Below, piece by piece: positions 45,036-53,978 of a stretch of DNA of 64,000 nt. Source of the DNA: Thermoguttaceae bacterium. Its GTDB lineage: Bacteria > Planctomycetota > Planctomycetia > Pirellulales > Thermoguttaceae. The notes below the pieces were generated by a model. It did no database searches, was not told where the DNA came from, and worked only from the letters and a program-made list of their open reading frames with translations. The DNA is taken from the NCBI GenBank assembly GCA_017937485.1, contig JAGBDN010000090.1, forward strand, positions 1 through 64,000, given 5' to 3'. Within the stretch, counting starts at the first letter, position 1. Each line of letters starts with the position of its first letter. The position numbers and the translations under genes were made by a program.

Positions 45036-45120
45036 AATTTTGCCGGGCGAATCGATTTTATCGACCGGTAAGAGGCTCGCCGCGTCGTCTCCGTCTTGAC
45101 GTTTGCCGGATCGGGGCCCG

Positions 45121-48100
45121 TCAACCGATTTTCGCGTCGCGGAGCGCGGCGGCCCAACGCGCTTTTTCATCGGCGGTCGGTCGCGAATCGGCGAATCGAG
45201 CCCGATAATACCGCTCGACGAGTTCGCGGAAGAGACGGCGGGTCGCGTCCGGCGTCGGTTCGAACGGAGCGGCGGGAGCGGTACGCGGCGTTTTGATTGA
45301 TTTTAACGATTTTACCGGTTTTTTTAGCTTTTTCGGGGCGCGGCGCGGCGTTTCGACCAACGTTTCGGCGGCGGGAAGCGGCGGCGACGTCGAGACCGAC
45401 GCGGCGTTTAAGGCGTTTCGACCGGTCGCGGCGGCTTCGTCTTCCAACGCGAAACAGCGTTCGAGGAATTCAAGCGGCGTTTCGTCGGCGCGGCGCTCGG
45501 TCGCGAGACGTTTCGAAAGCGCCCGTTCGAGACGATAATAAAACGCGAACTCGCGACGTTGGCGGCGCGTTCGTCGTCGCGTCGCGTCGGCGCCGCCGGT
45601 TTCGCTCGCGGAACGCCGCCGACGTCCGAAACGACGGCGACAGAAGAGGATAAGTCGCCAAGCGACAAACGCCGCGAACGCCGCCCGCGCCGCCGTCGAT
45701 AAAAGCGAACCGACCGCTTCCGGGCTCCAGTCGCCGGAACTTGCGCGGTCGACCGCGTCTTTCAGGCGTTCGAGCGTCGACGCGAAGGGGCGGAAGCCGT
45801 CTTGACCGAACGAGCGAACGGCGTCGAACGCGTTTTTCGCGCCTTCGGCCAACGGGCGATAAAACGCTTCCGCTTGACGGGCGCCGTTGAAGTCGAGGAC
45901 GTAATCGCGCCAAACCGACGCGAAAAAGTCGCTCCAAAGCGCCGCGTTGAGGAGCAAAGAGTTCGTTTCCGCTTCCAACGACGCCGTCGGGGTCGCGTCG
46001 AGCCGGAGCCAACCGCCGTCCGCCGTCCAACTCGAATCGACCGGAAAATTATTCGGCGACTCGTCGAACGCGCCGTCGAGAAGGCGAGCGGCGGGGGAGT
46101 TCGCGTCGGGGAGATTTTGCGGCGGGATAAAAGCCTCCGTCCAAGCGTGCGCGTCCGATTGCCGAACGACCGTTTCGCCCCCTTTTCCGTTTGGAAAGAC
46201 GAGGAAACCGACGACCGTTCGCGACGGAATCCCGACCGCCCGCAACATCAGCGCGAGCGCGCCCGCGAAATATTCGCAATGTCCGCGCTTGTTGACCGAA
46301 ACGAAGTCTTCGAGCGGGTCGAGACCCGGCGTCCGCGCGACGCCTTTGCGGTCGTATCGGTATTCGCCGACGTCCCGTAGTCGCGACGTTATGTAGAGGG
46401 CGCGTCCGGCGAAATCTTCTTTAGGAAGGCCCGATTCGGCGTCCCAACGCCGCGCGGTCGCGATCAGCTTCGGGAAACGTTCGGCGTCGAGCGCGAGATA
46501 TTGGTCGAGGAACGGCCAAACAACTTCTTGGTTCGGCGTCAGCTCCGCTTGCTTGCCGTCGGCGAAAAACGCGTTCGTCGCAAACCAAAACTTGCGCTGT
46601 CGAGCGGCGGCGCGCCCGGAACGACGCGGAACGTTTCCGGCGAAATGAAAGTCTTGCCGCAGGAAGTAAAAGGGCCAAGGCGCGAAAACGACGCCGGTAT
46701 CGAGCGCCTCCATTTCGATTTCAAGACCGAGCAACCGGGCGCGGGCGTCGAAAAGGCGAGCGCTCGGAACGTTCCGCCGAACGCCGTCGGAGTCGGAGAG
46801 ACCGGGCGGCGGCAAGAGCGTTCGCAAGTTGTCGAAACGTTCGAGGCGGTCGATCGGACGCGCCGTCGGGAGATAAAGATTCTCGTACAAAAACGACGGG
46901 CGTTTGAGGCCGCCGAGGGCCGTCGCTTGGTCGAAGTACGGGAGCCAATCGCCTTTCGGACGGTAAAGGGGCGTCGACGCGACGTCGGCCAACGTGTCGC
47001 CGAAGGTTCCGTTCGGACGCGGGGCGCCGGGATAAGGCGGCGCTTGCGGCGGGAGCGTGAAGCTTATGACGGCGCGCGAAGGGGACGTTCGACGTTCGCG
47101 GTCGCGGCGTTCGCGATCGCGGCGTTTGCGGTCGATCCGCGCCAGTTCCGCTTCCAACGGGGCGAGCAACTCGGTCGGGTCGGTCGGCGACGTTTGGCGA
47201 ATCGCGTCGGTTAGCGATCGAAGGTCGAGACGCGGCGACTCCCAATCGACTTGCGACCAAGCGCGATCGGAGTAAAGGGCCGTCGGAACGCCGCGCAGGT
47301 AAAATGGAGAATTGGGGTCGACCGGGCGCTTTTTTTCCGGGTCGAGAACGTCGAAGAAACGGACGGTTAGCGTTCGTTGGCGGTTGTCGCCGCTCGGGCC
47401 GAGTTCGCCGAGTTCGATCTTCTCCGAGAAACCGACCGTCGACCGAATCCGCGCCGCGCTCGCGTTCCAGTTTTCGCGTCCGAATTGGAGTTCGCCGACT
47501 TCCAAGCGATGAAAGCGCGGGAAGAGGCAAAAGAAAACGAGCGCCGCCGCGAACGCCCAAATCGACGAGAAGACAAAACGGCGGAAAAACTCCGCGTCGA
47601 CGTCCGCCGACTTGACGCCGCCGCGACGGTAAAATCGGAGCGCCGCGCCGGGCGCCTTGCTCGCCGACTCGGAAAGCGCCGCCGCTTCGAATCGAGCGAA
47701 AGTCGACGGGGAAGCGCTCGAAAGCGCGAGCGCGACTTCCTCGTCCCGGGTCGTTTGTTTCGGCGCTCGCGGGCCGATGAAACGGGGACGGAGCGTCGCG
47801 TTGACGGCGTAATAGGCGCGCTCCCCTTCGAGCGTCAAGAGCGAAACGGCGCAAAAGACCGAAAGCGCGTAAAGCGGCGTTAAAATCGCGAAAAGGCCGC
47901 TCCGCTGAAAAACGCAGCCGACCGCGACCTCGACGAAGGAAATCGTCAAAATTTGATAATGAATCCGCCGCGTCTTCTCTTGGTAAAAAAGAAACGTTTG
48001 AACGACCGCCAAAATGTTCGCGATCGAAAACGCCAAAAACTCTTGCCGCGACCGCGCCAACGGGCCGAGGTGCGCTAAAACGACCGCGACGATTAAAAAA

Positions 48101-48282
48101 TTCGTCCAACCTTTCGAAAGCGCGAAAAAGCGTTTGCCGTCGACGAAGTAAAGAGCGCCGAGAATCCCGAAGAACGAAAACGCGGCGATAAACGCGCCGC
48201 TCGCGTCCTCACCGCCGAGTTGGAGCATAAAGGACGCGAGAATCGCCGCGACGGCGAGAACGGACGAAATAACGAAATTCAT
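45121..48282 (-). CDS. TgpA-type membrane transglutaminase
   Basis: A 1053-residue membrane protein. About five or six hydrophobic helices fill residues 1-180 (the DUF3488/TgpA_N region), with another near 235-255. The transglutaminase-like core has the triad C669 (GHCEYFAG), H712 (SDAHAWTEAF) and D762 (RLDATPT). A membrane segment near 880 precedes a DUF4129-like C-terminus, with RELVERYYRARFADSRPT near the end. Such proteins are essential in Pseudomonas and act on envelope peptides; the substrate is unknown. The usual neighbours, a MoxR ATPase and DUF58 protein, are not here. GGAG lies before the ATG. ftsY ends 139 bp upstream and may be co-transcribed. Confidence 0.88.
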   Translation of the reverse strand: MNFVISSVLAVAAILASFMLQLGGEDASGAFIAAFSFFGILGALYFVDGKRFFALSKGWTNFLIVAVVLAHLGPLARSRQEFLAFSIANILAVVQTFLFYQEKTRRIHYQILTISFVEVAVGCVFQRSGLFAILTPLYALSVFCAVSLLTLEGERAYYAVNATLRPRFIGPRAPKQTTRDEEVALALSSASPSTFARFEAAALSESASKAPGAALRFYRRGGVKSADVDAEFFRRFVFSSIWAFAAALVFFCLFPRFHRLEVGELQFGRENWNASAARIRSTVGFSEKIELGELGPSGDNRQRTLTVRFFDVLDPEKKRPVDPNSPFYLRGVPTALYSDRAWSQVDWESPRLDLRSLTDAIRQTSPTDPTELLAPLEAELARIDRKRRDRERRDRERRTSPSRAVISFTLPPQAPPYPGAPRPNGTFGDTLADVASTPLYRPKGDWLPYFDQATALGGLKRPSFLYENLYLPTARPIDRLERFDNLRTLLPPPGLSDSDGVRRNVPSARLFDARARLLGLEIEMEALDTGVVFAPWPFYFLRQDFHFAGNVPRRSGRAAARQRKFWFATNAFFADGKQAELTPNQEVVWPFLDQYLALDAERFPKLIATARRWDAESGLPKEDFAGRALYITSRLRDVGEYRYDRKGVARTPGLDPLEDFVSVNKRGHCEYFAGALALMLRAVGIPSRTVVGFLVFPNGKGGETVVRQSDAHAWTEAFIPPQNLPDANSPAARLLDGAFDESPNNFPVDSSWTADGGWLRLDATPTASLEAETNSLLLNAALWSDFFASVWRDYVLDFNGARQAEAFYRPLAEGAKNAFDAVRSFGQDGFRPFASTLERLKDAVDRASSGDWSPEAVGSLLSTAARAAFAAFVAWRLILFCRRRFGRRRRSASETGGADATRRRTRRQRREFAFYYRLERALSKRLATERRADETPLEFLERCFALEDEAAATGRNALNAASVSTSPPLPAAETLVETPRRAPKKLKKPVKSLKSIKTPRTAPAAPFEPTPDATRRLFRELVERYYRARFADSRPTADEKARWAAALRDAKIG

Positions 48283-48421
48283 CGGAAACTCCTTTTTCGT
48301 TGCGTTAACGAAAAATCGTCGAACCGTCGGGACGCGCCGCCCGTTTTTTCGGGAACGCTCGCAAGCGCCGCTTTTTCGCCGTTCGTCGTTCGTTTCTTAA
48401 AAACGCTTGCGAAACGGCGGT

Positions 48422-49333
48422 TTACTCGAACATCGCGTCGACGAACGCGTCCGGATCGAAGACGGCGAAATCGGTTTCCGACTCGCCGAGCCCGACGTAT
48501 TTGACCGGAAGCCCGACCTTTTGACGAATCGCGACCGCGGCGCCTCCCTTCGCGGTGCCGTCGAGTTTCGAAAGGAAAATTCCGGTGCAGGCGACCGAGT
48601 CGGTGAACTTGCGCGCTTGGCTGAGGCCGTTTTGCCCGGTCGTCGCGTCGAGAACGAGGAAAACTTCGTGCGGCGCGTCCGGAATTTGCTTCGCGACGAC
48701 GCGCTTGATTTTTTCTAACTCGTTCATTAAGTTTGTTTGCGTTTGCAGACGCCCGGCGGTGTCGATAACGCAAAGGTCGGCGCCGACTTCAAGCGCGCGG
48801 GCGACCGCTTTGTGCGCGACGCTCGCCGGGTCGCTTTGCGGCGGCCCGCAAACGATCTCGACGCCGAGTCGACCCGCCCAAATTTTCAGTTGGTCGACCG
48901 CCGCCGCGCGGAAGGTGTCCGCCGCTCCGAGGACGATTTTGTTTCCGGCGTCGCTCATCGCTTTCGTCAGTTTCGCGATGCTCGTCGTTTTGCCGCTTCC
49001 GTTGACGCCGCAGAAGAGAACGACCGTCGGGCCGGACTGCGCGAACCGAATCGGCGGCGCGTCTTGCGCCATCAGCGCTTTGAGCTTCGCCTTGACGGCG
49101 TCGACGAGTTCTTCCTTTTTAACGACGCGGCCGCGGAATTGTTCCTTAATTTCGTCGGTCGCTTCGCGGGCCGCGTCGACGCCCATGTCGGTTCGGACGA
49201 GCGTTTCGAAGAGTTCGTCCAAAAACTCCGCGTCGACGAGGCGGCCTTCTTGCTTGAAGAGGTCGCGAACGTCCGTTTGCAAGACTTGGACGGTGCGCCC
49301 AAGGCCTTTTTTGATTTTATCGAAAAAACCCAT
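48422..49333 (-). CDS. ftsY: Signal recognition particle receptor FtsY
   Basis: A 303-residue FtsY reduced to the NG domains. The N domain (MGFFDKIKKGLGRTVQVLQT onward) is followed by the G domain with G1 GVNGSGKT (109-116), DTFRAAAVDQL, G3 DTAGRLQ, TKLDGTAKGG-like G4 and a C-terminal GLGESETDFAVFD. It docks the SRP-ribosome complex at the membrane. The acidic A domain found in E. coli is missing, as in many bacteria. There is no Shine-Dalgarno before the ATG. Confidence 0.95.
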   Translation of the reverse strand: MGFFDKIKKGLGRTVQVLQTDVRDLFKQEGRLVDAEFLDELFETLVRTDMGVDAAREATDEIKEQFRGRVVKKEELVDAVKAKLKALMAQDAPPIRFAQSGPTVVLFCGVNGSGKTTSIAKLTKAMSDAGNKIVLGAADTFRAAAVDQLKIWAGRLGVEIVCGPPQSDPASVAHKAVARALEVGADLCVIDTAGRLQTQTNLMNELEKIKRVVAKQIPDAPHEVFLVLDATTGQNGLSQARKFTDSVACTGIFLSKLDGTAKGGAAVAIRQKVGLPVKYVGLGESETDFAVFDPDAFVDAMFE

Positions 49334-49673
49334 TTATTTGCCCGTTTTTCATATAATGTTAATCGGCGCCCGTTTGCGCCAAGGAACGCCGAGATTTTTT
49401 GACGATTTTAACGTTTTGACCGACAAGACAAAACGACGCGTCGGCGCCGACGCCGGTCGCTCGACCGAACGCGAGCGACGAGAACTCGTTTTCAACGGTC
49501 GCTTAAGGCGGCGATAAGCGCGTTAGAGAGCGCGCGACGCCGTTCGTCCGTCGGGAGCGGAAACGAACTTCGCAAGATCGCCGTTCGCTTCGACCGTCGG
49601 CGCGCCGTTCGAAATGAAAATCGCTCGGGCGGTAAAAAGGAGCGCGTCGACGGGCGGGGAAGCGGTTGAACGA
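49334..49673. other. Intergenic region between nusB and ftsY
   Basis: No gene is seen. A TATATG-like box on the minus strand near 49350-49356 may belong to ftsY. 9-bp quasi-repeats lie at 49397-49425 (GACGATTTTAACGTTTTGAC). Confidence 0.35.
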
Positions 49674-50138
49674 TTAAGCGTCGATTCGGTCGAGGACGCC
49701 GTTTAGGAAGCGCGTCGTTTCCTTTTCGCCGAACTTTTTGCCGAGTTCGAGCGCTTGAGAAATAACGACCGCTTTCGGCGTCTTAATGAAACGAATTTCA
49801 TAAGCGGCGACGCGCAGGATGCAACGGGCGACGACGTCGACGCGGGAAAGCGTTCGGTTCGTCAACGCGGCGTCGAGGGCGGCGTCGATTTCGACGCGGC
49901 GGTCGCGGTACCCTTCGAAGAGGCGGCGGGCGAAGTCGAGCGCTTCGGCGCGTTCGGCGCCGGTCAAACGCGTTTCCGTTTCGGCGCAGAACGCGTCGAG
50001 CGTTTCGGCGAACGGGTCGTTGTCGGCCCAATTTCGTTCCGTCGAGCCGGGGTTAAGTTCTTCCTGATAAGCCGCTTGGAACGCGACAAGGCGTCCGAAA
50101 GCGCGGAGTTTATAAACGCTAAGTTTGGTGTCGGTCAT
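49674..50138 (-). CDS. nusB: Transcription antitermination factor NusB
   Basis: A 154-residue all-helical NusB. The N-terminal RAFGRLVAFQAAYQEE and the C-terminal helices (RVDVVARCILRVAAYEIRF, PKAVVISQALELGKKFGEKETTRFLNGVLD) match the family, which binds boxA RNA with NusE during rRNA transcription. The ATG at 50138 (MTDTKLS) is chosen; the frame is open for 16 more codons without similarity. No Shine-Dalgarno is present. It lies 117 bp downstream of ribH, a common pairing. Confidence 0.92.
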   Translation of the reverse strand: MTDTKLSVYKLRAFGRLVAFQAAYQEELNPGSTERNWADNDPFAETLDAFCAETETRLTGAERAEALDFARRLFEGYRDRRVEIDAALDAALTNRTLSRVDVVARCILRVAAYEIRFIKTPKAVVISQALELGKKFGEKETTRFLNGVLDRIDA

Positions 50139-50255
50139 TGTTTTTTGTCGTTTCGTTGAAAACGCGACGCGGCGCCCGGTCGACAAGACGCGAAACGTCG
50201 AGCGCGCCGAGCGTCGGTCGGGGCGGGAATGCGGGGGAGCGAAAACGCGGCGCGA

Positions 50256-51125
50256 TTATTTGAATTTTTTGCCGCCGAACTTTTTACCGCCGTCTTTGCC
50301 GCCCGATTTGGGGCCGCCGAAGCCGCCCTTTTTCGCCGGTTTGCCGCCGCCGAAGCCGCCTTTTTTCGCCGGTTTGGCGCCGCCGTTTCCGCCGCGACGG
50401 TCGCCGCCGTCGCGTTTGCCGGAGGGAGCGTCCGGTTTGCGGGCGAAGTCGCCGCCGCGGAAGAACCAATCGCCGCCGTCTTCTTCGTCTTCGTCGTCGA
50501 TTTCGATCAAGTCGTCCGGGTTGACGTCGACCGGTTCAAAGTCGCCGCGAACGTACCGGGCCGCGTTGCGTTCGATCGACTCGGCGGCGAAATCGTCGTT
50601 TTCTTCGTCTTCGTATTTGAGTTCCGGGAGCTTGCCGAGGAGGTCGATCATTTCGAGCGCGGCTTCGGCGGCTTCGGAGCCTTTGTTGCCCGGTTGAACG
50701 TCGACCGCTTTGTCCTTCGAGACTTCGAGCTGACCGCTGCGGGCCAACGCTTGCTCGACCGTGTTGCAGGTGAGAACGCCGAAAATGACCGGAATCCCGT
50801 ATTCGGCGCCGATGCGGGCCAGCTGCGAACTGACCGCGCGGTTGATGTGTTCGTCGTGCGACGTTTCGCCCTTAATGACGCAGCCCAAGCAGATAACGGC
50901 GATATAATCTTCGTCGCTCGCGAAACGTTCGGCGATCGTCGGGATTTCGAAACAGCCCGGGACGCGAACGACCGAAATTTGATCTTCGGCGACCATATGT
51001 TCGCGAAGTTTCGCGAGCGCGCCTTCGAGGAGCTTTTCGGTGATCGTTTGGTTGAAACGGGCGACGATGATCGCGATTTTACCGGCGTCGCCGGGCGCGC
51101 AGACGTATCCTTCGTATTCGGTCAT
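50256..51125 (-). CDS. ribH: Lumazine synthase with acidic linker and Gly/Lys-rich tail
   Basis: A 289-residue protein. Residues 13-168 are 6,7-dimethyl-8-ribityllumazine synthase: ARFNQTIT (F24 region), VRVPGCFEIP, GCVIKGETSHDEHI with catalytic H90, FGVLTCNTVEQALAR and NKGSEAAEAALEMI. It makes lumazine for riboflavin. About 120 residues follow that the 155-160-residue family does not have. Residues 171-217 are acidic; 238-289 are Gly, Lys and Arg only with a few Phe/Pro, containing AKPAKKGGFGG and GKPAKKGGFGG in tandem and ending KKFGGKKFK. Many lumazine synthases form 60-mer cages, so the tail could coat the shell with cation. No Shine-Dalgarno or FMN riboswitch was seen upstream. Confidence 0.93.
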   Translation of the reverse strand: MTEYEGYVCAPGDAGKIAIIVARFNQTITEKLLEGALAKLREHMVAEDQISVVRVPGCFEIPTIAERFASDEDYIAVICLGCVIKGETSHDEHINRAVSSQLARIGAEYGIPVIFGVLTCNTVEQALARSGQLEVSKDKAVDVQPGNKGSEAAEAALEMIDLLGKLPELKYEDEENDDFAAESIERNAARYVRGDFEPVDVNPDDLIEIDDEDEEDGGDWFFRGGDFARKPDAPSGKRDGGDRRGGNGGAKPAKKGGFGGGKPAKKGGFGGPKSGGKDGGKKFGGKKFK

Positions 51126-51458
51126 TTCGGTTCTTCGTTCTTTTCGAGCGGGTTCGGTGGGGGGAAAACGGGAAATGGGGACGCGGCGAGATTTAGCGGA
51201 TTAGGAGCGCTCCGTTCGACCCGAACCGGAAAATAGGCGGAACGAGCCGAACGAGAAACGACGACGGAAAAACGGTCGCCGTCGAAACGCCGCCTTCTTT
51301 ATTTTAGCGGAAACGCGCCGGGCGACAAGGGGCCCCGACGTCGGTCGAGAACGGAACGCGTCCGGCGTTTGAAACGATTTTATCGATTATAACGGCTTCG
51401 CGTCGGCGAGAATCGGTCGACGCGGCGCCGGAGTTGACGGTCGCGTCGACTTTGCTAA
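51126..51458. other. Intergenic region between rho and ribH
   Basis: No gene is seen. It should contain the ribH promoter on the minus strand; no clear -10/-35 pair stood out. Confidence 0.35.
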
Positions 51459-51482
51459 TTTTAACGCGTCGCGGCGTTAAAA
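51459..51482 (-). other. Hairpin overlapping the rho stop codon
   Basis: On the minus strand TTTTAACGC, loop CGCGAC, GCGTTAAAA forms a perfect 9-bp stem. The TAA stop of the gene is inside the first arm. It is not followed by a T run, so it is more likely an mRNA end protector than a terminator. Confidence 0.6.
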
Positions 51483-53855
51483 CGTTTTCGGATCGATCGA
51501 AGCGAGAAATTCGGCGTTCGTTTCCGTTTCGGCCAACTTTTCGCGCAAAAACTGAATCGCTTCGACCGGCTCCATCGCGGCCAAACGACGGCGGAGCGCG
51601 GCGATTTTTTCCGTTTTTTCGTCGCCGTCGTCCGAACTTTCCCAATTCGCGGCGCTTTTGACGACGTTGATCGCCGGCCAAACGCGCTTTTCGGCGAGGG
51701 AACGGTCGAGCCAAACTTCCCAGTTGCCGGCGCCTTTAAACTCTTCGAGGATTTGATCGTCGGGGCCGCCGGTTTCGTCGAGCCGCGCCGTCGCGACGAG
51801 CGTCAACGAACCGCCGCCGTCGACGTTGCGAGCCGACCCGAAATATTTTTTCGCGCGCAAGAGAGCGGTCGGGTCGAGGACGCCCGGCGTCGGAGGCGCG
51901 AGGGTCGCGGCGGCGACTTCGAGGTTCCAAGCGCGGGTCAGTCGGGTCAGCGAGTCGAGGAAAAAGACGACGTCGCGTCCGTATTCGACCATCCGCTTCG
52001 CCTTTTCCAACGCGATTTCGGCGACTTGAACGTGTCGCGCCGCCGTTTCGTCGAAGGTCGCGCCGACGACTTCGCAACGCGGGCCGCGCAGTCGCCGCTC
52101 CATATCGATTAGCTCTTCCGGGCGTTCGTCGATCAAAACGACGAAGACGAACGCGTCCGGATTGTCGGCGAGAACCGCTTCGGCCGCTTTTTGAATAAAG
52201 GTCGTTTTTCCGGCGCGCGGCGGACTGACGAGGAGACCGCGACCGCCTAATCCGAGAGGCGCGAGGAGGTTGAAAAGGCGCAAGTCGAGGTCGGCGCCGG
52301 GCGCGTCGCGGTCGACGCGTTCCGTCGGAAGGGCGGGCGTCAATTCGTCGAAATGCGGTTTCGACGCGAGCGCGTTCGGGTCTTCGTCGTTGATCGTTTC
52401 GACGCGCAACAGAGCGAAGTAACGTTCGCGCTCTTTCGGGGGGCGGATTTGACCGAAAATCGACAAGCCGTCGCGTAAACCGAATCGGCGAATTTGGCTC
52501 GGCGAAATGTAAATGTCGTCCGGGCAGGAAAGGTAACGCGAACTTGCGCTTCGGAGGAAACCGAATTCGTCCGGAAGGATTTCGAGCGTTCCTTCGCCGT
52601 ACATAAGGCCGTTCTTTTGGAGACGGGCGCGGAGGACGCGGACGACGAGATCGCGGCGCCGTTCGCCGTCGACGGTCTCCAAGTTTTGACGGCGCGCTTC
52701 GGCGACGAGTTCGCGGGCGTCCATTTGTTCAAGTTCGACGATTTCTTGACGTTCTTCGGCGGTCGCGTTTTGAAGTTCGTCGTTCCAATCGCGGTCGTCG
52801 TTCGGGACGGAAACGTCGGCGTTCGGCGTTCCGGCGCCGTTCGAACCGCTTCCGTAACGCGGTTTGCCGCGTCGCGCCGCGAGTTCTTCGGCCAACGAGA
52901 GCGGTTCGCCCCGTTTCCCGAGCGCGCCGACGGTCGGTTCGAGGTTTTCGTAATAATCGCGACGACGACGGGGGCCGCGCGGCGAATAATAATCGGAATC
53001 GGGCCCGGCGTCGTCGAAACGTCGATAATCGTCGCGATAATTGGAGCGGTAATTTTGCCGATAATCGCCGTTCGGGTTCCGGAAATCGCGACGCGGTTGG
53101 CGGCGATACCCGTCGTTTTGGTAATTGCCGTCGCGACAACCCTTTTCGCGCCGCCCGCCGTCGCGGTAACCGCCGCCGTTTTGGGCGTTTCCGTCGCGAT
53201 AATAAGGCCGGCGACCGTCGTTGAAGTAAGCGGTTTGCCCGTTTCCGTCGCGGTTTTCGTTGCGGTAACCGTTCTCTCGGTAATTATTGCGGCGGTAGTC
53301 GCGATAATTCGGGTTGGGGCGGCGACCGTCGCGGCGGTCGAAGCGTTCGCCGTCGCCGTCGCGGAGGCCGCGATCGTCTTGACGGTAATAGCGCGGACGT
53401 CCGCCGTCGCGTTCGTCGTCGTTTTCGGACGAGGCGCGATAACGGTCGCGATCGCGGTAATAACCGTCGCGGGAATTATCGTTGGAACGGGCGGCGTCGT
53501 CGAAGCGGCGGTCGTATCGCTGGGCTCCGTCGCGATTCCAAACGCTTTTTTCTCGGCGTTTAGCGCGGGTTTCGTAATCTTCGTCGATTTTATCGGTTTC
53601 GTCGTAATCGACGAGATAGGCGCCGGGCCGACTCGGTTTTTGCGGCGGAGCGGAGGACGCGGTCGCGTCGTCGGGATTTTCGTCCGATTTTTTCGCGCGT
53701 CCGCTCCAAGGGAACTCGGCGTTCGAGTCGAAGTCGAAGGAGGCGGCGTCGTCGATTCCGGCGGCGATTTTATCCCAAGCGTCCATTTCGTCGAGAAATT
53801 CGTCGACCGTTTTGCGGGGGCGAGGGCGAGAAGAGGCGTCGTCGTTGCGGTTCAT
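51477..53855 (-). CDS. rho: Rho-like transcription termination factor with long disordered N-terminus and altered R-loop
   Basis: A 792-residue protein. From V373 on it aligns with Rho: the N-terminal helical bundle (ELEQMDARELVAEARRQ), the RNA-binding cold-shock fold (GTLEILPDEFGFLRSASSRY, PDDIYISPSQIRRFGL), Walker A SPPRAGKTT (K550), LIDERPEE, FLDSLTRLTRAWN and EEFKGAGNWEVWLDR. The first 372 residues are low-complexity: Asp/Glu-rich, then Arg, Tyr, Asp, Asn and Gly-rich (YRDYRRNNYRENGYRNENRD). The R-loop, SGTRKEE in E. coli with arginine finger R366, reads SAANWES here, with N737 in the finger position. It lies 123 bp below coaE, a usual neighbour. It is either the only Rho with altered chemistry or a paralogue. 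Confidence 0.88.
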   Translation of the reverse strand: MNRNDDASSRPRPRKTVDEFLDEMDAWDKIAAGIDDAASFDFDSNAEFPWSGRAKKSDENPDDATASSAPPQKPSRPGAYLVDYDETDKIDEDYETRAKRREKSVWNRDGAQRYDRRFDDAARSNDNSRDGYYRDRDRYRASSENDDERDGGRPRYYRQDDRGLRDGDGERFDRRDGRRPNPNYRDYRRNNYRENGYRNENRDGNGQTAYFNDGRRPYYRDGNAQNGGGYRDGGRREKGCRDGNYQNDGYRRQPRRDFRNPNGDYRQNYRSNYRDDYRRFDDAGPDSDYYSPRGPRRRRDYYENLEPTVGALGKRGEPLSLAEELAARRGKPRYGSGSNGAGTPNADVSVPNDDRDWNDELQNATAEERQEIVELEQMDARELVAEARRQNLETVDGERRRDLVVRVLRARLQKNGLMYGEGTLEILPDEFGFLRSASSRYLSCPDDIYISPSQIRRFGLRDGLSIFGQIRPPKERERYFALLRVETINDEDPNALASKPHFDELTPALPTERVDRDAPGADLDLRLFNLLAPLGLGGRGLLVSPPRAGKTTFIQKAAEAVLADNPDAFVFVVLIDERPEELIDMERRLRGPRCEVVGATFDETAARHVQVAEIALEKAKRMVEYGRDVVFFLDSLTRLTRAWNLEVAAATLAPPTPGVLDPTALLRAKKYFGSARNVDGGGSLTLVATARLDETGGPDDQILEEFKGAGNWEVWLDRSLAEKRVWPAINVVKSAANWESSDDGDEKTEKIAALRRRLAAMEPVEAIQFLREKLAETETNAEFLASIDPKTF

Positions 53856-53978
53856 CGTTGGTAAAATAAGTTAAAAAGGCGGTTAAGGCGGGATAAAAAG
53901 GCGGGTTCGGCGCGGAGCCGTCGTCGCAAACAAACGTTAATGTTAAAATAGGTGGGATTTTGGGAAAAGGAGGCCGGA

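Noticed and set aside
44844..45170. A minus-strand peptide with the repeat KRRRSAETTS
   Set aside because: It merely translates the 42-bp minisatellite; no start context and extreme composition.
51126..51300. FMN riboswitch before ribH
   Set aside because: None of the conserved AGGGC/GGGNGAA-type motifs is seen on the minus strand.
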